The notes under the pieces were generated by a model that made no database searches, was not told the DNA's origin, and worked only from the letters and a program-made list of their open reading frames with translations. Position numbers and translations under genes: made by a program. A DNA stretch of 64,000 nucleotides from Adiantum capillus-veneris (taxonomy: Eukaryota > Streptophyta > Polypodiopsida > Polypodiales > Pteridaceae). Positions within the stretch are counted from its first letter, which is position 1. Each line of letters opens with the position of its first letter. Positions 45,290-55,297 of this stretch are shown piece after piece. The stretch lies in NCBI GenBank assembly GCA_014529385.2, contig CM043948.1:83301260-83365259 (forward strand), read 5' to 3'.

Positions 45290-46948
45290 ATGGACGGATG
45301 CGAGCAATGTCGCCATAGACGCTGTGCTCCAGCAGCATGGTCTCCCGTAGCTTTCCTTAGCCGGAAGCTCAATAGTGCGGAAAAGAATTATTCAATTTAT
45401 GATAAAGAACTTTTGTCTGTCATTCACTCTCTTAAGCATTGGAAGCATTTTTTGTATGGAAGAGAGTTTACAGTGCGCACAGATCATCAAGCCCTCAAGT
45501 GGCTCCAGTCTATGCCTAGTGCACATTGGAGTGATCGCCAAGCGCGGTGGTTACAATTTTTTGAGCAATTTGGAGGTTTGATTGAGTATGTGCTTGGAAA
45601 AGCTAACCCTGTTGCAGATGCGTTGAGTCACAAAGGACAGATTTTGGCTCTTGAGTCAAGAACCACATTTTCTATACAGAGTGAGTCTTTTGACAGCATG
45701 AAGAATCAATATGCAGATTCGGAGTTTGGTAAGTATTGGTTGCAGGCTCTTGCTTCCCAAGGGCCCAACAACTATCTCATTCGTGATGGATTGTTATTTT
45801 TTCGTCAGCGTCTATGTGTGTTGCCCTCTCTCAGGCCAACCATATTGCATGATGCACATGATTCTCTCACGGGTGGGCACAGGGGTATGAACACCACATT
45901 GGAAAAGATTGAACGATTTTTTTATTGGCCTAAAATGCGAAAAGATGTGTTTAGTTATGTCACACATTGCACTATATGTCAAAAAGTAAAAGCTCCTCGG
46001 GGTAAGCAGCAAGGCCTCTTGCTTCCGCTGTCTATTCCCGAGAGACCTTTTCAGGATATCTCTATGGATTTTGTGACTAACTTACCACCAAGTCTGCATT
46101 CAAGGAACACTCAATGTTTAACTATTGTTGATCGTTTCAGCAAATTGATTCCTTGTAAGGCCACAGTTACTGCACAAGATGTTGCACGATTGTTCATAAA
46201 GCATTGGTACCCCCTCTGTGGTTTGCCAAAGTCCATTGTTTCAGATAGGGATGTTAAGTTTATGTCCAACTTTTGGCGTGCACTCTTTGAAAATTTTGGC
46301 ACAAAGTTGAATTTTTCATCTGCTTTTCATCCACAATCAGATGGTCAAACCGAAATTTATAATCAGTTGGCTTTTGATGTGTTAAAATCTTATGTTCATG
46401 GTGAGCAGTCTCAATGGGAGCTCTATCTCCCATTGGTTCAGGCTATCCTAAATGATTCCTTCTCTTCTGCTATTGGTCGAACTCCGTATGAGGCAGCTTT
46501 TGGCCGTCCATTCCAGTCACTTTTGACTAGATCGGTCAGTCAAATGCTTGATGCCAATGCTGAGAGTCAGTCATTGGATGAGATTTCTGAGAGTGTGAAG
46601 CTTCGGCTAAGCAAGGCTCAGGAATCTTATTCTAGACGGGCTAACAAGCATCGTCAAGAGGTCTCGATCAAGGAAGGAGATTGGGTGTATCTACGAATCA
46701 TGAAACAGCGTCTTAAGCAAGTTAGAAAGAAATGTCCTAAGTTATCTTTTCGTATGTATGGTCCATTTCCAGTCATCAAAAAGATTAATGAGGTTTCAAT
46801 GAAATTGAAGTTGCCTAACTCATGGTCAATGCACAACGTTTTCCATGTTTCTTGGTTGAAAGTGTTTCAGGGAACACCTCCAAAGGACGTTTCGGAAGAA
46901 GAAGAACCGGAGATCATCGATGAAGCTGAAGTCATGGAGCCGGAGTAA
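45290..46948 (+). pseudogene. Element 7 RNase H and integrase (552-codon frame)
   Basis: The longest open frame in the window. Residues about 25-115 are the RNase H C-terminal half (VAFLSRKLNSAEKNYSIYDK, FTVRTDHQALKWL, ANPVADALSHK). About 185-235 is the integrase zinc region (HDAHDSLTGGHRGM, CTICQKVKAPRGK). About 245-385 is the D,D-35-E core (ISMDFVTNLP, IVSDRDVKFMSNFW, QSDGQTEIYNQ). The tail has MHNVFHVSWLKVF. Catalytic residues are intact. It is not a host gene despite its length. Confidence 0.95.
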
Positions 46949-47128
46949 GTCTTGTTGCATCGGTTTCGCCATGGTTCGAAGAAACAAGTACAACAATATT
47001 TTTTGAAGTTCAAAGATCGAGGAACCCACCAAGCGGTGTGGGTAGACGAAGAGTTCTTCAAGGATTATCCAGAGTTGTTGGCAGACTACAAGGAAGCCAT
47101 GCAGCTCGGTATCAGTACCTCACTTTAA
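46949..47128 (+). pseudogene. Element 7 chromodomain-like C-terminus after one stop
   Basis: The integrase frame ends at 46948. The same frame then reads HRFRHGSKKQVQQYFLKFKD and VWVDEEFFKDYPELL up to a stop at 47126-47128. Spacing of YFLKFK and VWV is like the chromodomain core (YLVKWK...ATW). Assignment is by position and pattern. Confidence 0.55.
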
Positions 47129-47139
47129 AAAGGAGAGGA

Positions 47140-48402
47140 TGTCACGTGACACATCCAACCCTACGTGTCCGTGGACAAGCTATACCATAGCAGGGTTCCT
47201 GTCAATACAGTCAGTTAGATTAGAAGTGATCTGGCACTTTTGTGAGTCTATTCGTAGACCGTGCATGCCTAGTCACTTAGTGTAGATGCATATCCTCTGG
47301 TTGCACACCGCATAAGCATAAGCATTTCCATCAGATTCCATCAAAGTCAGTTTGGGGATTTTTCAACTGACTTTATCCTATTTTTCCCTGTATTTAACAT
47401 TTTTCACTTATTTATTAAGTGACTTTTGTTGGGTACTTAGTAGGGCAAATTGGGTAAGTTCATATATAAGCAAACCCAAGTTAGCACAATTGGGCAGATG
47501 AGCCAAGGAGCACAGCAGGCTACCAAGCAACAGGTGTTCCCTCCCTCTCTCAGCAAGACCCTCTCCAAGCCATCTTGGCGAGGCCCCTTCACCCGCAGCC
47601 ATCAGCAACTGGGATCGCCATCTAGCCTCTCACTTCCCTGGTGTTTCCTCTTCAGCAGATATCGCCATCAAGCATCTGAGCCTAGCGTTTTCTCTTGATC
47701 ACAATCAGCGTTTTCAGCCATTTACTAACGCTAGCATCATCAGCAAGTTCAGCGTTTTTCTTCATCAAATTTAGCAGAGTAGCCACAGCTTTGACAGGGA
47801 TTTACTAACGCTAGAAAGGCTGCCATTTTCAGCAAGGAAAAGACCTGCAGATCCAGCGTTTTTCAGCCCATGACATCTCTCTAAAAACGCAGCCAGAAGT
47901 GCAGATACATCAGCGTTTTTCATCCTCACATCAACCCCAACCAAACCAGCGAATCTCAGCCATAAAAACAGCAGCCAAGCATTCATTTCAGCCTCCCAAA
48001 GTGGTGCGGACTTTCAGCCTATACCCCTTTGTGGACAGCAGATAAAAGAGCATCGAATTCAGCCCTAAAGTCTTCATCATCTTAATCGACATAGTCCCCG
48101 TTTGCATCAGTCCATTGCATACGCATTGTACACCTTTGTGCAATCAAAGTAGACCACTCTCGCCGACGAGAGTGGGGCCTTTGGAGGAGGGTTTTACAAA
48201 CTCTCGGGTGTCGTATCTCTCTTCTCTCTTTCTCTCAGTCTCATTCACTTGCACGCACAATATCCACTCACTTTGTTCGTGATCATAGCACTCTCCATAA
48301 GGACGGAAGGCTCTCTCCTTCCCTAAGAACTAAAAGGAACCTTGAGCAAATATAGATCACTAATCTTGAGAAAATACAACATTCATTCCGCTGCACCTTA
48401 CA
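47140..48402 (+). repeat. Element 7 3' LTR
   Basis: 1,263 bp, begins TGTCACGTGACAC after the PPT, ends CACCTTACA, followed by CTTTT. The ORFs inside (47408-47608, 47450-47698, 47771-47986) are LTR sequence. Confidence 0.95.
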
Positions 48403-48856
48403 CTTTTGAATGGCATCCTCCACTTGGTTGAGAAGTCATAACTCATACTTTTCCTTCCTAGAAACTTCATCCCAATCATCAGCTTTGCATGCCAACACAA
48501 CTAGATTTCTTCTGCTTATTAAATGGCACAAATGATGTCAACATTGGTTTGCACCTTGAATGTATGTAGCATGTTTCAAATGCAAACATTTAAGAAACTG
48601 ACATGAATGAAAGAATTCATGATGAGGTTTCTTTCAAGGGCTCTTGGAGAAACCCAAAAAACAAACTATGGTTGAAAATGCTTTGCTAAACATGTACACT
48701 AAGTGTGATCATGTACTGAAAAATCCACAACAAGCTCTCGATGGTACTAATGTTTGTAGTTTAAGATGCCACATATGTCTGGAAGAAGAAGGGTGAGGGT
48801 AAGGAATATCTGAGTAGTTTTCACATGAGGCAAGGTGAGGGCATGATTGAGAGGCC

Positions 48857-48861
<5 letters not shown>

Positions 48862-48938
<77 letters not shown>
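48862..48938. repeat. (GA)n microsatellite
   Basis: About 38 GA units with one interruption (GACAGA at about 48899), 65 bases before the hAT element. Confidence 0.96.
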
Positions 48939-48939
<1 letters not shown>

Positions 48940-48995
48940 ACTTTAAAAGAATGCAATGTTGAGGCCACTGGTTGCAAGTACTTCTTTTTGAGTAT

Positions 48996-49003
48996 GATAA
49001 TGA
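48996..49003. repeat. 8-bp target-site duplication GATAATGA (left copy)
   Basis: Directly before CAGGGTAGT. The second copy is at 52943-52950. Eight bases is the hAT length. Confidence 0.95.
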
Positions 49004-52000
49004 CAGGGTAGTTTTCGTACGTCGAACGGAACCTCTCGTTCCGTCCGGCCGGACCCGTCCCGTCCCGTGCGTTCCGTTCGTTCCGTCCGGCCTGTTTTTT
49101 TCGGCAGCTTATGACTGTTGGCAGCATTTTGACCGTTTTGCAACGTCCAGTTTATAGGCCTTTTGGAGCCGTTTGCGGGCAGTTTTGAAGCCAAATGCCA
49201 TGCTTATTGCCCATGGGCCATTGGCACATTGCCATGCTTATTGCCCAAGGGCCAATGCCCATTGCTCAAATGTCAAGCCTCACATGCTCTTCCTCTCCTA
49301 TTTAAGCAACCCTTCCCCTTTGTTATCCAACACAACCTACAACTACAAGCTACAAGCTTTAGCCCTAAGCCTCTCAATGCTCTACCCTCTCATCTCCATG
49401 TGCTTCCATTGAAGCTTCAAGCTCTCAAGCTCTCGAGTCTCCATTGGGTCTACCATCTCTCTCCTTCAAGGTCCCTTGGGTGACACCGTGACGGGTCTCT
49501 CCTTCAAGCTTCCTTGGGTCTCTCTCTCTCTCTCTCTCATCTATTGATACATCGTACATCATACTAGTAGCTACTAGCTACATACTACATAATGCCGCCT
49601 CCTCTTCATGAAGCCTTTGAGAAGCATTGCCGATATTTTGAGCGGGTGGGGGGCAAGCAAAACTCTTGCAAGTGGTGGTGCAAATATTGCCCAAAAGCTA
49701 TGACCTCTTCCGTCACCCGTCTCATCATCCACTTGACAAAGATAGGAGGACAAGCGGGGCCATGTCCTAATATCCCCGAAGATATCCTTGCGGAATGCAA
49801 GAGAAAGTATCTTCCATTGAAGACACGCAAGGGTAGAGTCACCTCGGATGAGTTCGTGTCGTCGGATGTTGATAGCTCCGATTCGGAGGAAGAGGCCTCT
49901 CCAACTATGTCCATGGCTACCGGTGCCACCGTGGCCTCATGTGATGGTAGTGCCTCCTCCAAGAAGTCCAAGGGGTCTTCAAGTGATGGTGGCCGGCCTC
50001 CGAAGACGGCAAAGCAAACTTCTCTTGCGAAATCGGTGGGTGGATGCTCCGGCCCCTTGTCTTTCCTCAAGGAGAGACAAAGAATCGCGGAAATAGAGAT
50101 TGCCCGCACGATGATTGAATGCAATCTCTCCTTCAACATTCTTCGGTTGGAGCGATGGAAGAGGATGATCATAGCAATTGCGGCGGTTGGTCCATGCGAA
50201 GGGTGGACGGATGTGTCATACCATGACATGAGAACAAAGAAGCTTGATGAAGAGAGGGCAAGGATTGACAAGTCACTTGAGCCCGTACGTGCGGGGTGGG
50301 CAAAGTATGGATGCTCTATCCTCTCCGACGGATGGAGCGACCGCAAGAAGAGGGGCATCATCAACATTCTTGTTTCTTGTCCTCTTGGCACGTACTTCTT
50401 ACGGGCGGTGGATGCGGGTTCGAGAGGGAAGAAAGTGACCGGGGCATTCATTTGGAAGCACATTCGCCACCTCTTGAGGTAAAACCGTAAATCGAGCCTT
50501 TATGTCTTGAGCAATTGCCAATGAGTCCTATGTTTTAATTTTTAAGTTTTAACTCTTCTTGTCACAAATGCCTCTTGTGTAGGTTGGTGCGGAGCATGTC
50601 GTGCAAGTGATTACCGACAATGCTTCAAATTGCAAGGCAATGAGTAAGAGACTAGAGAAGGAATTTCCATCCATAGTATGGACTCCATGTGCCTCTCATT
50701 GCCTTGACCTTCTCTTTGAAGACATAGGGGAGCTAGGTTGGGTGAAAGATATCCTCAACCAAGCACTCTCCATCATCAATTTCATCAATGGCAAAGTGAG
50801 GGTGCTTGCCATTTACCGCACCTACTCCGACCTTGAGTTGAAGAAGCCATCGGCCACTCGCTTTGCCGCCATGTGGCTACTTTTAGAGCGGCTCTATGAT
50901 GTGCAAAACAAAATACAAAAGACCATGGTCTCCGATGAGTTTAAGGAGTGGATGAATGGAGAGTCCGCCGCTTCCCAACAAGATGCAAAAGCCATCCAAC
51001 GGCTTTGCTTGCGGGAGGAGTTTTGGCAAGAAATTAAGGGTCTTGTCGTTGCGATCTTGCCCTTGTACAAGGCTCTCCGCATGACCGACATGGAAGGGGC
51101 AACTATTGGGCTTCTATGGCACTTCATGGAGGAAGCTTACAAGGAGATTGAGAAGTCTACAATCCTAGATGGGGCTCCCGATGGAACACGGTATAACTAC
51201 ATATTTATTATTACATATGTCATTCTCTATATATTTAAATTCTACATGCTTGTTTCTCTACTTAGTACATTTCCTCTCTCTTCTTGTAGTGATTACCTCG
51301 AGGACTCTCCCAAGAGAGACGACATTCTCCTCCTAATCACAAAGCGGTGGGATTGGATGAAGAGACCTATCCATTACTTTGCGGCTCTTTTGCATCCGGC
51401 TTACAAGAAGCCCGAACTCTTTGCAAATCAAGAGCTTATTGAGGAGCGCAACAATTACCTCTTTAAGGTGCTAAAAGAAGAGGACATTGGAGCATTTCTC
51501 CAAGAGGTAATCAACTATAGCGACCAACGAGGCACCGCATTTACTTCCAACTTGTGTTGGAAGCGGCAATCCTTGGTGAAGCCTTTATTTTGGTGGGAGA
51601 GCTTTGGCTATCAATTGCCTACTCTCAAACGACTTGCTTTGAGGGTTCTTGGCCAAGGAAGCGACAAGCCTCAATCTTTTACATTTTATGCTTAATCTCT
51701 TCAACTATTGTCTCTTATAGCTTATGCCTCTCTTGATGTGTTTTAGGATTGCTCATCGGGAGCATGTGAGCATAATTGGTCCGCATACTCCCTCATCCAC
51801 ACCAAAATCCGAAACAAGCTCTCAACGAAGCAATTAGAGCGACTTATCTATTGTCGCTCCAATTTACGCATGTTGTGCTCTATGCATGAGATGCCTATGG
51901 CTCGACAGGTATAAATTATAAATTATAATCACTACTCACTCCATTTTCTATACTCTAGAGTCTAGTCTTTAATTAGTTTGAATATACTAATTATGTTTTC

Positions 52001-52942
52001 ATTGTCCAATGTTGTAAATGTCAAATAGGTCAACGTGGATGAGCTCACACTTACCATTGACACTCTAAAGAGTGTCAATAAAGAGCAAGACCCTGAGGAG
52101 CAAATGATTTTTCGTGAGCTCTACTTGGAGCTTGAGGAGATTGATCGCCGGGTTTCTCGCACACGATCACGCAAGAAGGTCGTCATTCATGGAGTTACAT
52201 CGGCTACAAGAGACAGAGGTGCCAGGGCTACAAGAGGTAGAGGCAAAGCATCAACAACACCCACGGAGGCTCCTAGGACCTATGTGCGGCGAGGCTCCGG
52301 AAGCGGCTCTTGTGCGGCGGCCATCACTATGGAGGATAGAGAGCCTCGAGAGCCAGAGTATGATGATGAAGGCAACCTCATTAGTGATGGAGATTATGAG
52401 CCGTCATCCTTCGACTCTTGTGAGGAAGAGGATGATGTTGATGAGCAAGGCTCAGAAGAGGAAGATGAGGAAGATGATGAGAGCACTAGTGACTAGTGAC
52501 TTTACTATTTAGTCTCTCTATTATGGTGTGTCACTTTTTGAGTACTTTGTAGCCCTTGCCACTTGGTCCCCCCACTTTTTTGTATCCCTTGCCACTTTTT
52601 GAGTACTTTGTAGCCCTTGCCACTTGGTCTCTACTTATCAAATTTCAATGATCATTTTGGTTTATGTAATGCTCATTCTCTTTAGTCTTTGAGTCTTGAC
52701 TCTTTACATTGTACTATGTACTATGTAGTATTGTAACTACTAACTTGTAATCTATACAAATGTCAAGTTTCTATAAGTAAGTATTAAGGCCTAAGCCTTA
52801 GGCCCTTAGACTTGAGAATTATTTGTTTTTTTAAATTTGAACGTACATAACGTCATCGTACATCATAATTTTTTTTAGTTCGTTTAGTACCGTACATCAT
52901 CGTAAGCGTACAAAACGTACGGGACCGTACGAGACTACTATG
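49004..52942 (+). mobile_element. hAT DNA transposon with TIRs and coding region
   Basis: 3,939 bp with imperfect terminal inverted repeats: CAGGGTAGTTTTCGTACG at the left and, reversed, CATAGTAGTCTCGTACG at the right (52926-52942). 8-bp duplications GATAATGA flank it. The subterminal region is rich in CGTAC boxes at the right end (about 52842-52930) and in CGTTCCGT/CCGGACC phrases at the left (49020-49095), typical transposase-binding landscapes in hATs. It encodes a transposase in the same orientation and sits in intron 1, 200 bases upstream of exon 2 of the receptor gene. Confidence 0.96.
49592..52496 (+). pseudogene. hAT transposase (BED finger, DUF659, dimerisation domain), possibly nonfunctional
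   Basis: Exon 1 (49592-50478) has an N-terminal BED-type finger (CKWWCKYC, then RLIIHLTKIG and GPC), a Ser/acidic linker, and the DUF659 start with the first catalytic Asp in ILSDGWSDRKKR. The next exon from 50583 has the second Asp in ITDNASNCK and CASHCLDLLFEDIG. A 99-nt in-frame intron follows (51191-51289), then LPTLKRLALRVLGQ. Exon 51747-51908 has CSSGACEHNWSAYS (hAT dimerisation region), and 52029-52496 is an acidic tail ending in Glu/Asp runs. Joining the obvious GT/AG of the first intron (50479-50582) leaves the frame off by one. The donor before 51747 is not a clear GT. The copy may carry an inactivating indel, or splice differently. Confidence 0.85.
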
Positions 52943-52950
52943 GATAATGA
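52943..52950. repeat. 8-bp target-site duplication GATAATGA (right copy)
   Basis: Matches 48996-49003. Confidence 0.95.
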
Positions 52951-53143
52951 GATGCATTTTTTTCTTTAATGCAGTGTTTCTGTTTTTAGAATGTTTTAAA
53001 AATATGGCCAGTAGGACAACTTTAAATTTGGGAAACTCATCTTTTAATTTGAGGATCTCTTTCAATAAGATTGTGTTAAACTGACACATGGTGAGGTATT
53101 TGCAGGTTATTTGTATTGAAATCTTTTTGTTTTCTTTTTCCAG

Positions 53144-53593
53144 AGAGCTTTTCGTCTGCTGCAGCTTATTCTTCTGCCATCATTTGTAACAGAGCTTGTG
53201 CATCAAATTTGGTGGTTCACAATTGCACCTATAAATTTTTCACTCATCCAGAGCTCAGGTCTGAAGAGTGCACTTTTCTGTACTGCTGTGATGGTGTCCT
53301 GGCTGTATAAAACCACAGTCTTCCTACTTCCATGTATTTTGTTTAGGCTGATGTGCTACCTTCAGAATTTAAGGTTTGAGGGTTACATCAAGATGTTGGA
53401 GACCGTGTCAGAGGTTTCTGTGATTCTGAAGCAATATATGCGATTGAGGCAGCAGCTTAACATAATCAGTCATCGATACCGCATGTTTATAATCCTCTCT
53501 CTTGTGACTATTACAGCCAGTCAATTCATGTTTCTGCTGATGATTACAGCTACATCAGGGTCGGTGAATTTTTTAGAAGCAGGGAACTTGGGG
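53144..53593 (+). CDS. DUF3537 receptor-like gene, exon 2
   Basis: 450 nt, phase 0 at both ends (acceptor 'tttttccag' at 53143, donor GTAATT at 53594). It gives 150 residues. TM3 is in RLLQLILLPSFVTELVHQIW, TM4 in VSWLYKTTVFLLPCILFRLM and TM5 in FIILSLVTITASQFMFLLMI, with the conserved intracellular loop between TM4 and TM5 (LRFEGYIKMLE, LKQYMRLRQQLNIISHRYRM). These phrases are the strongest DUF3537 evidence in the window. The exon is free of stops and shifts over its length. Confidence 0.92.
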
Positions 53594-54381
53594 GTAATTC
53601 AACTTTTACCTGTTCTATTTTATTTTCTCTGTCTAGGTTAAAGAGAGGTTTCCGAGATGAGGTTTGACAGTGCATTTGATTTCTTTACATCATTTGCTTC
53701 CGTTGGGCAATTTGTGTTGGATAGTTTGTCAGTGTGTACTACTTGGGGGACTTTCTATGTGGTTACTGCATACCTACGTGGTCGAACAGTGTTTACTCTG
53801 TGGGGATGAGAAGTCTGGTTTTGCATTGCATTGGATGTTTTACCTTACCTTGAACATTGTGCTGAGAAAATAATGCCTTCTATTGGGCGCTGACAAAGCG
53901 AGGATGTTGTAGTACTTAGTTAATACTATGCATGATGGAGCTGATGGTTACGCTATCTTGTGGATGACTACTGGGAGTCTATACAGTTGTATAGCGGACA
54001 TGCAGACATCACGTTGTGAAGTTTTTGTCCGAGTTACGACCAGCTGATGGTGTGTTAATTCTTTCTATCTTTTGTGGTGCATATGCCCATGCCCTATCAA
54101 CTACCTTATTTTTGTGCTAATTTTTCCTATTCAATGCTTCTTTTAGTGCTAGGTTCATCATGGCTGAGTCTGCCCTGCATCTCTAGAGTTATGACAGAAA
54201 CTCAGCACACAGATCTTTGTATTGATGTGCGTGCGCGCACATTTGTGTGTGTGTGTGTGTTTCATGAGGATATATTTGAGGAAGGATATGGAGGGCCTTC
54301 GCACAGGACATTTTAAAAGGTCGTTGCTTGCTTTGAGAAAGCTTATTCACTAGCGTTGAATCAGGCATTTGTCTTTTCCAG

Positions 54382-54694
54382 GTATGCTCAGTGGTTCAAT
54401 TAATTGGGTTTGTCATCTGCTTGCATGGCGCTGCTAGGATTACTCATAGGGCGCAGAGGATTGTTTCCATTGTCAGCCAGTGGCATGCAATTTCAACATG
54501 TCAGCATTATGAGGTAACCAGGCAGGACACCAAAGCAACTAACTGCACTTCAATCTGTTGGGTCGATGAAGAGGACCAGCTTGGTGCGGCGGAGTATGAC
54601 AATGATTTAAGCACTGCCCTCAACATGTACTCGACTACATACAACGAAGTGTCAAATAATGATATCGCAGCATTTCAGATGCGACAGGCTTTTG
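54382..54694 (+). CDS. DUF3537 receptor-like gene, exon 3
   Basis: 313 nt; starts after 'cttttccag' at 54381 in phase 0 and ends TTT-G|GTATGT in phase 1. It encodes VCSVVQLIGFVICLHGAARI (TM6), then THRAQRIVSIVSQWHA and an acidic loop (VDEEDQLGAAEYDND, SNNDIAAFQMRQAF) leading to the final helix. In insect relatives the TM6-TM7 part forms the pore and subunit interface; whether that holds in plants is unproven. An intron of 788 bases separates it from exon 2. Confidence 0.9.
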
Positions 54695-54840
54695 GTATGT
54701 ATCATGTCATGCTCTCTTCTTGAACAGATGTCTAGATCAAGCCTTCGCTCTATTCTTCTTCGTTTAAAGTTTTCTGAAGGCATGTTATTATTCGAAAGTT
54801 CAAGGCTTTCTAACACGCGACATGTGCTTGACTATTTCAG

Positions 54841-54977
54841 TGTGGTATATACAGCATGATCAAGCTGGTATCTCTCTGTTTGGATATAAACTGGATCGGA
54901 GTTTCGTTTATGCATTGGCTAGTGTGGAGTTATCATTATTACTCTTCATTTTAGGGTTAACGATTGGAATAGAGTGA
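54841..54977 (+). CDS. DUF3537 gene, terminal exon 4A (alternative)
   Basis: Acceptor 'ctatttcag' at 54840. Phase 1 entry joins the G of exon 3 to give Val, then WYIQHDQAGISLFGYKLDR and TM7 in VELSLLLFILGLTIGIE, with stop TGA at 54975-54977. The intron from exon 3 is 146 bases. The predicted protein is about 542 residues. QH...GIS-FG--LDR is conserved with exon 4B, and the family normally ends in one such exon. Either exon could be the main form. Confidence 0.82.
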
Positions 54978-55157
54978 TGGAACTGGATATTGAGCAGGTT
55001 GTGATTGTTTTTCCAACCAATTGTGATGCTTTTGTACCATGAATTTCTCGAAATTTGACATCTATATGTAGTTTTCCATTTGCATTGACTTATATCGTAG
55101 GCACAAAAGTCTCTGCAAGGCTTGTTGATAAGCATATATTCTTTGTGGATTTTGCAG

Positions 55158-55297
55158 TTTCGTTTGTGCAACACAGCTCTACGGGGATCAGCATTTTTGG
55201 GTTTATGCTAGATCGGATCCACTTACAGATGATATTTATGATTCAGCTGAGCCTGGTGCTTTGGGTTCTTGGCAAAACTGTTGGTGTGTCAAGCTGA
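55158..55297 (+). CDS. DUF3537 gene, terminal exon 4B (alternative)
   Basis: Acceptor 'gattttgcag' at 55157. The same phase 1 entry gives Val, then SFVQHSSTGISIFGFMLDR and TM7 in MIQLSLVLWVLGKTVGVSS, with stop at 55295-55297. Using it skips 4A (intron 463 bases) and gives about 543 residues. The two exons agree at about 18 of the 41 positions from the QH pair to the end, most strongly around GIS-FG--LDR. Both are free of internal stops, which suggests both are under constraint. Confidence 0.82.

Larger units (their letters stand above)
40650..48402 (+). mobile_element. Element 7: complete-length Ty3/gypsy retrotransposon
   Basis: 7,753 bp on the plus strand, with LTRs 40650-41904 and 47140-48402, PBS GTGGTATCAGAGC at 41905 and PPT 'aaaaaggagagga' at 47127-47139. 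TSD is CTTTT. The order gag, protease, RT, RNase H, integrase, chromodomain-like tail is clear. The LTRs are nearly identical; differences are mainly C/T or G/A transitions plus one small indel near 40718/47205. It is one of the younger insertions here, but several stops and frameshifts remain. It is distinct from the element 1/3 and element 5 families. Confidence 0.97.
24058..53143 (+). other. Intron 1 of DUF3537 gene (29,086 bp, transposon-filled)
   Basis: Donor GTGAGT at 24058 and acceptor 'tttttccag' ending at 53143; both flanking exons are phase 0. On joining, the protein runs from the end of TM2/loop into TM3 as expected of the family. The intron holds two gypsy elements, two solo LTRs, a LINE, an hAT element and several LTR fragments. 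Most intact elements are oriented opposite to, or independent of, the gene. Confidence 0.85.

Noticed and set aside
45290-46948. Longest ORF considered as a host gene
   Set aside because: RNase H, HHCC and D,D-35-E integrase blocks and its place between LTRs show it is retrotransposon pol.
49606-50463. 285-codon minus-strand ORF opposite the hAT transposase
   Set aside because: Antisense shadow of the transposase exon; the plus frame carries the BED finger and DUF659 motifs.
54074-54316. ORF in the intron between exons 2 and 3
   Set aside because: No motif, spans a (GT)n tract, and is removed by the clear splice sites at 53594 and 54381.
54908-55174. 88-codon minus-strand ORF over exons 4A/4B
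   Set aside because: Antisense of two exons whose plus-strand frames match a known family end.
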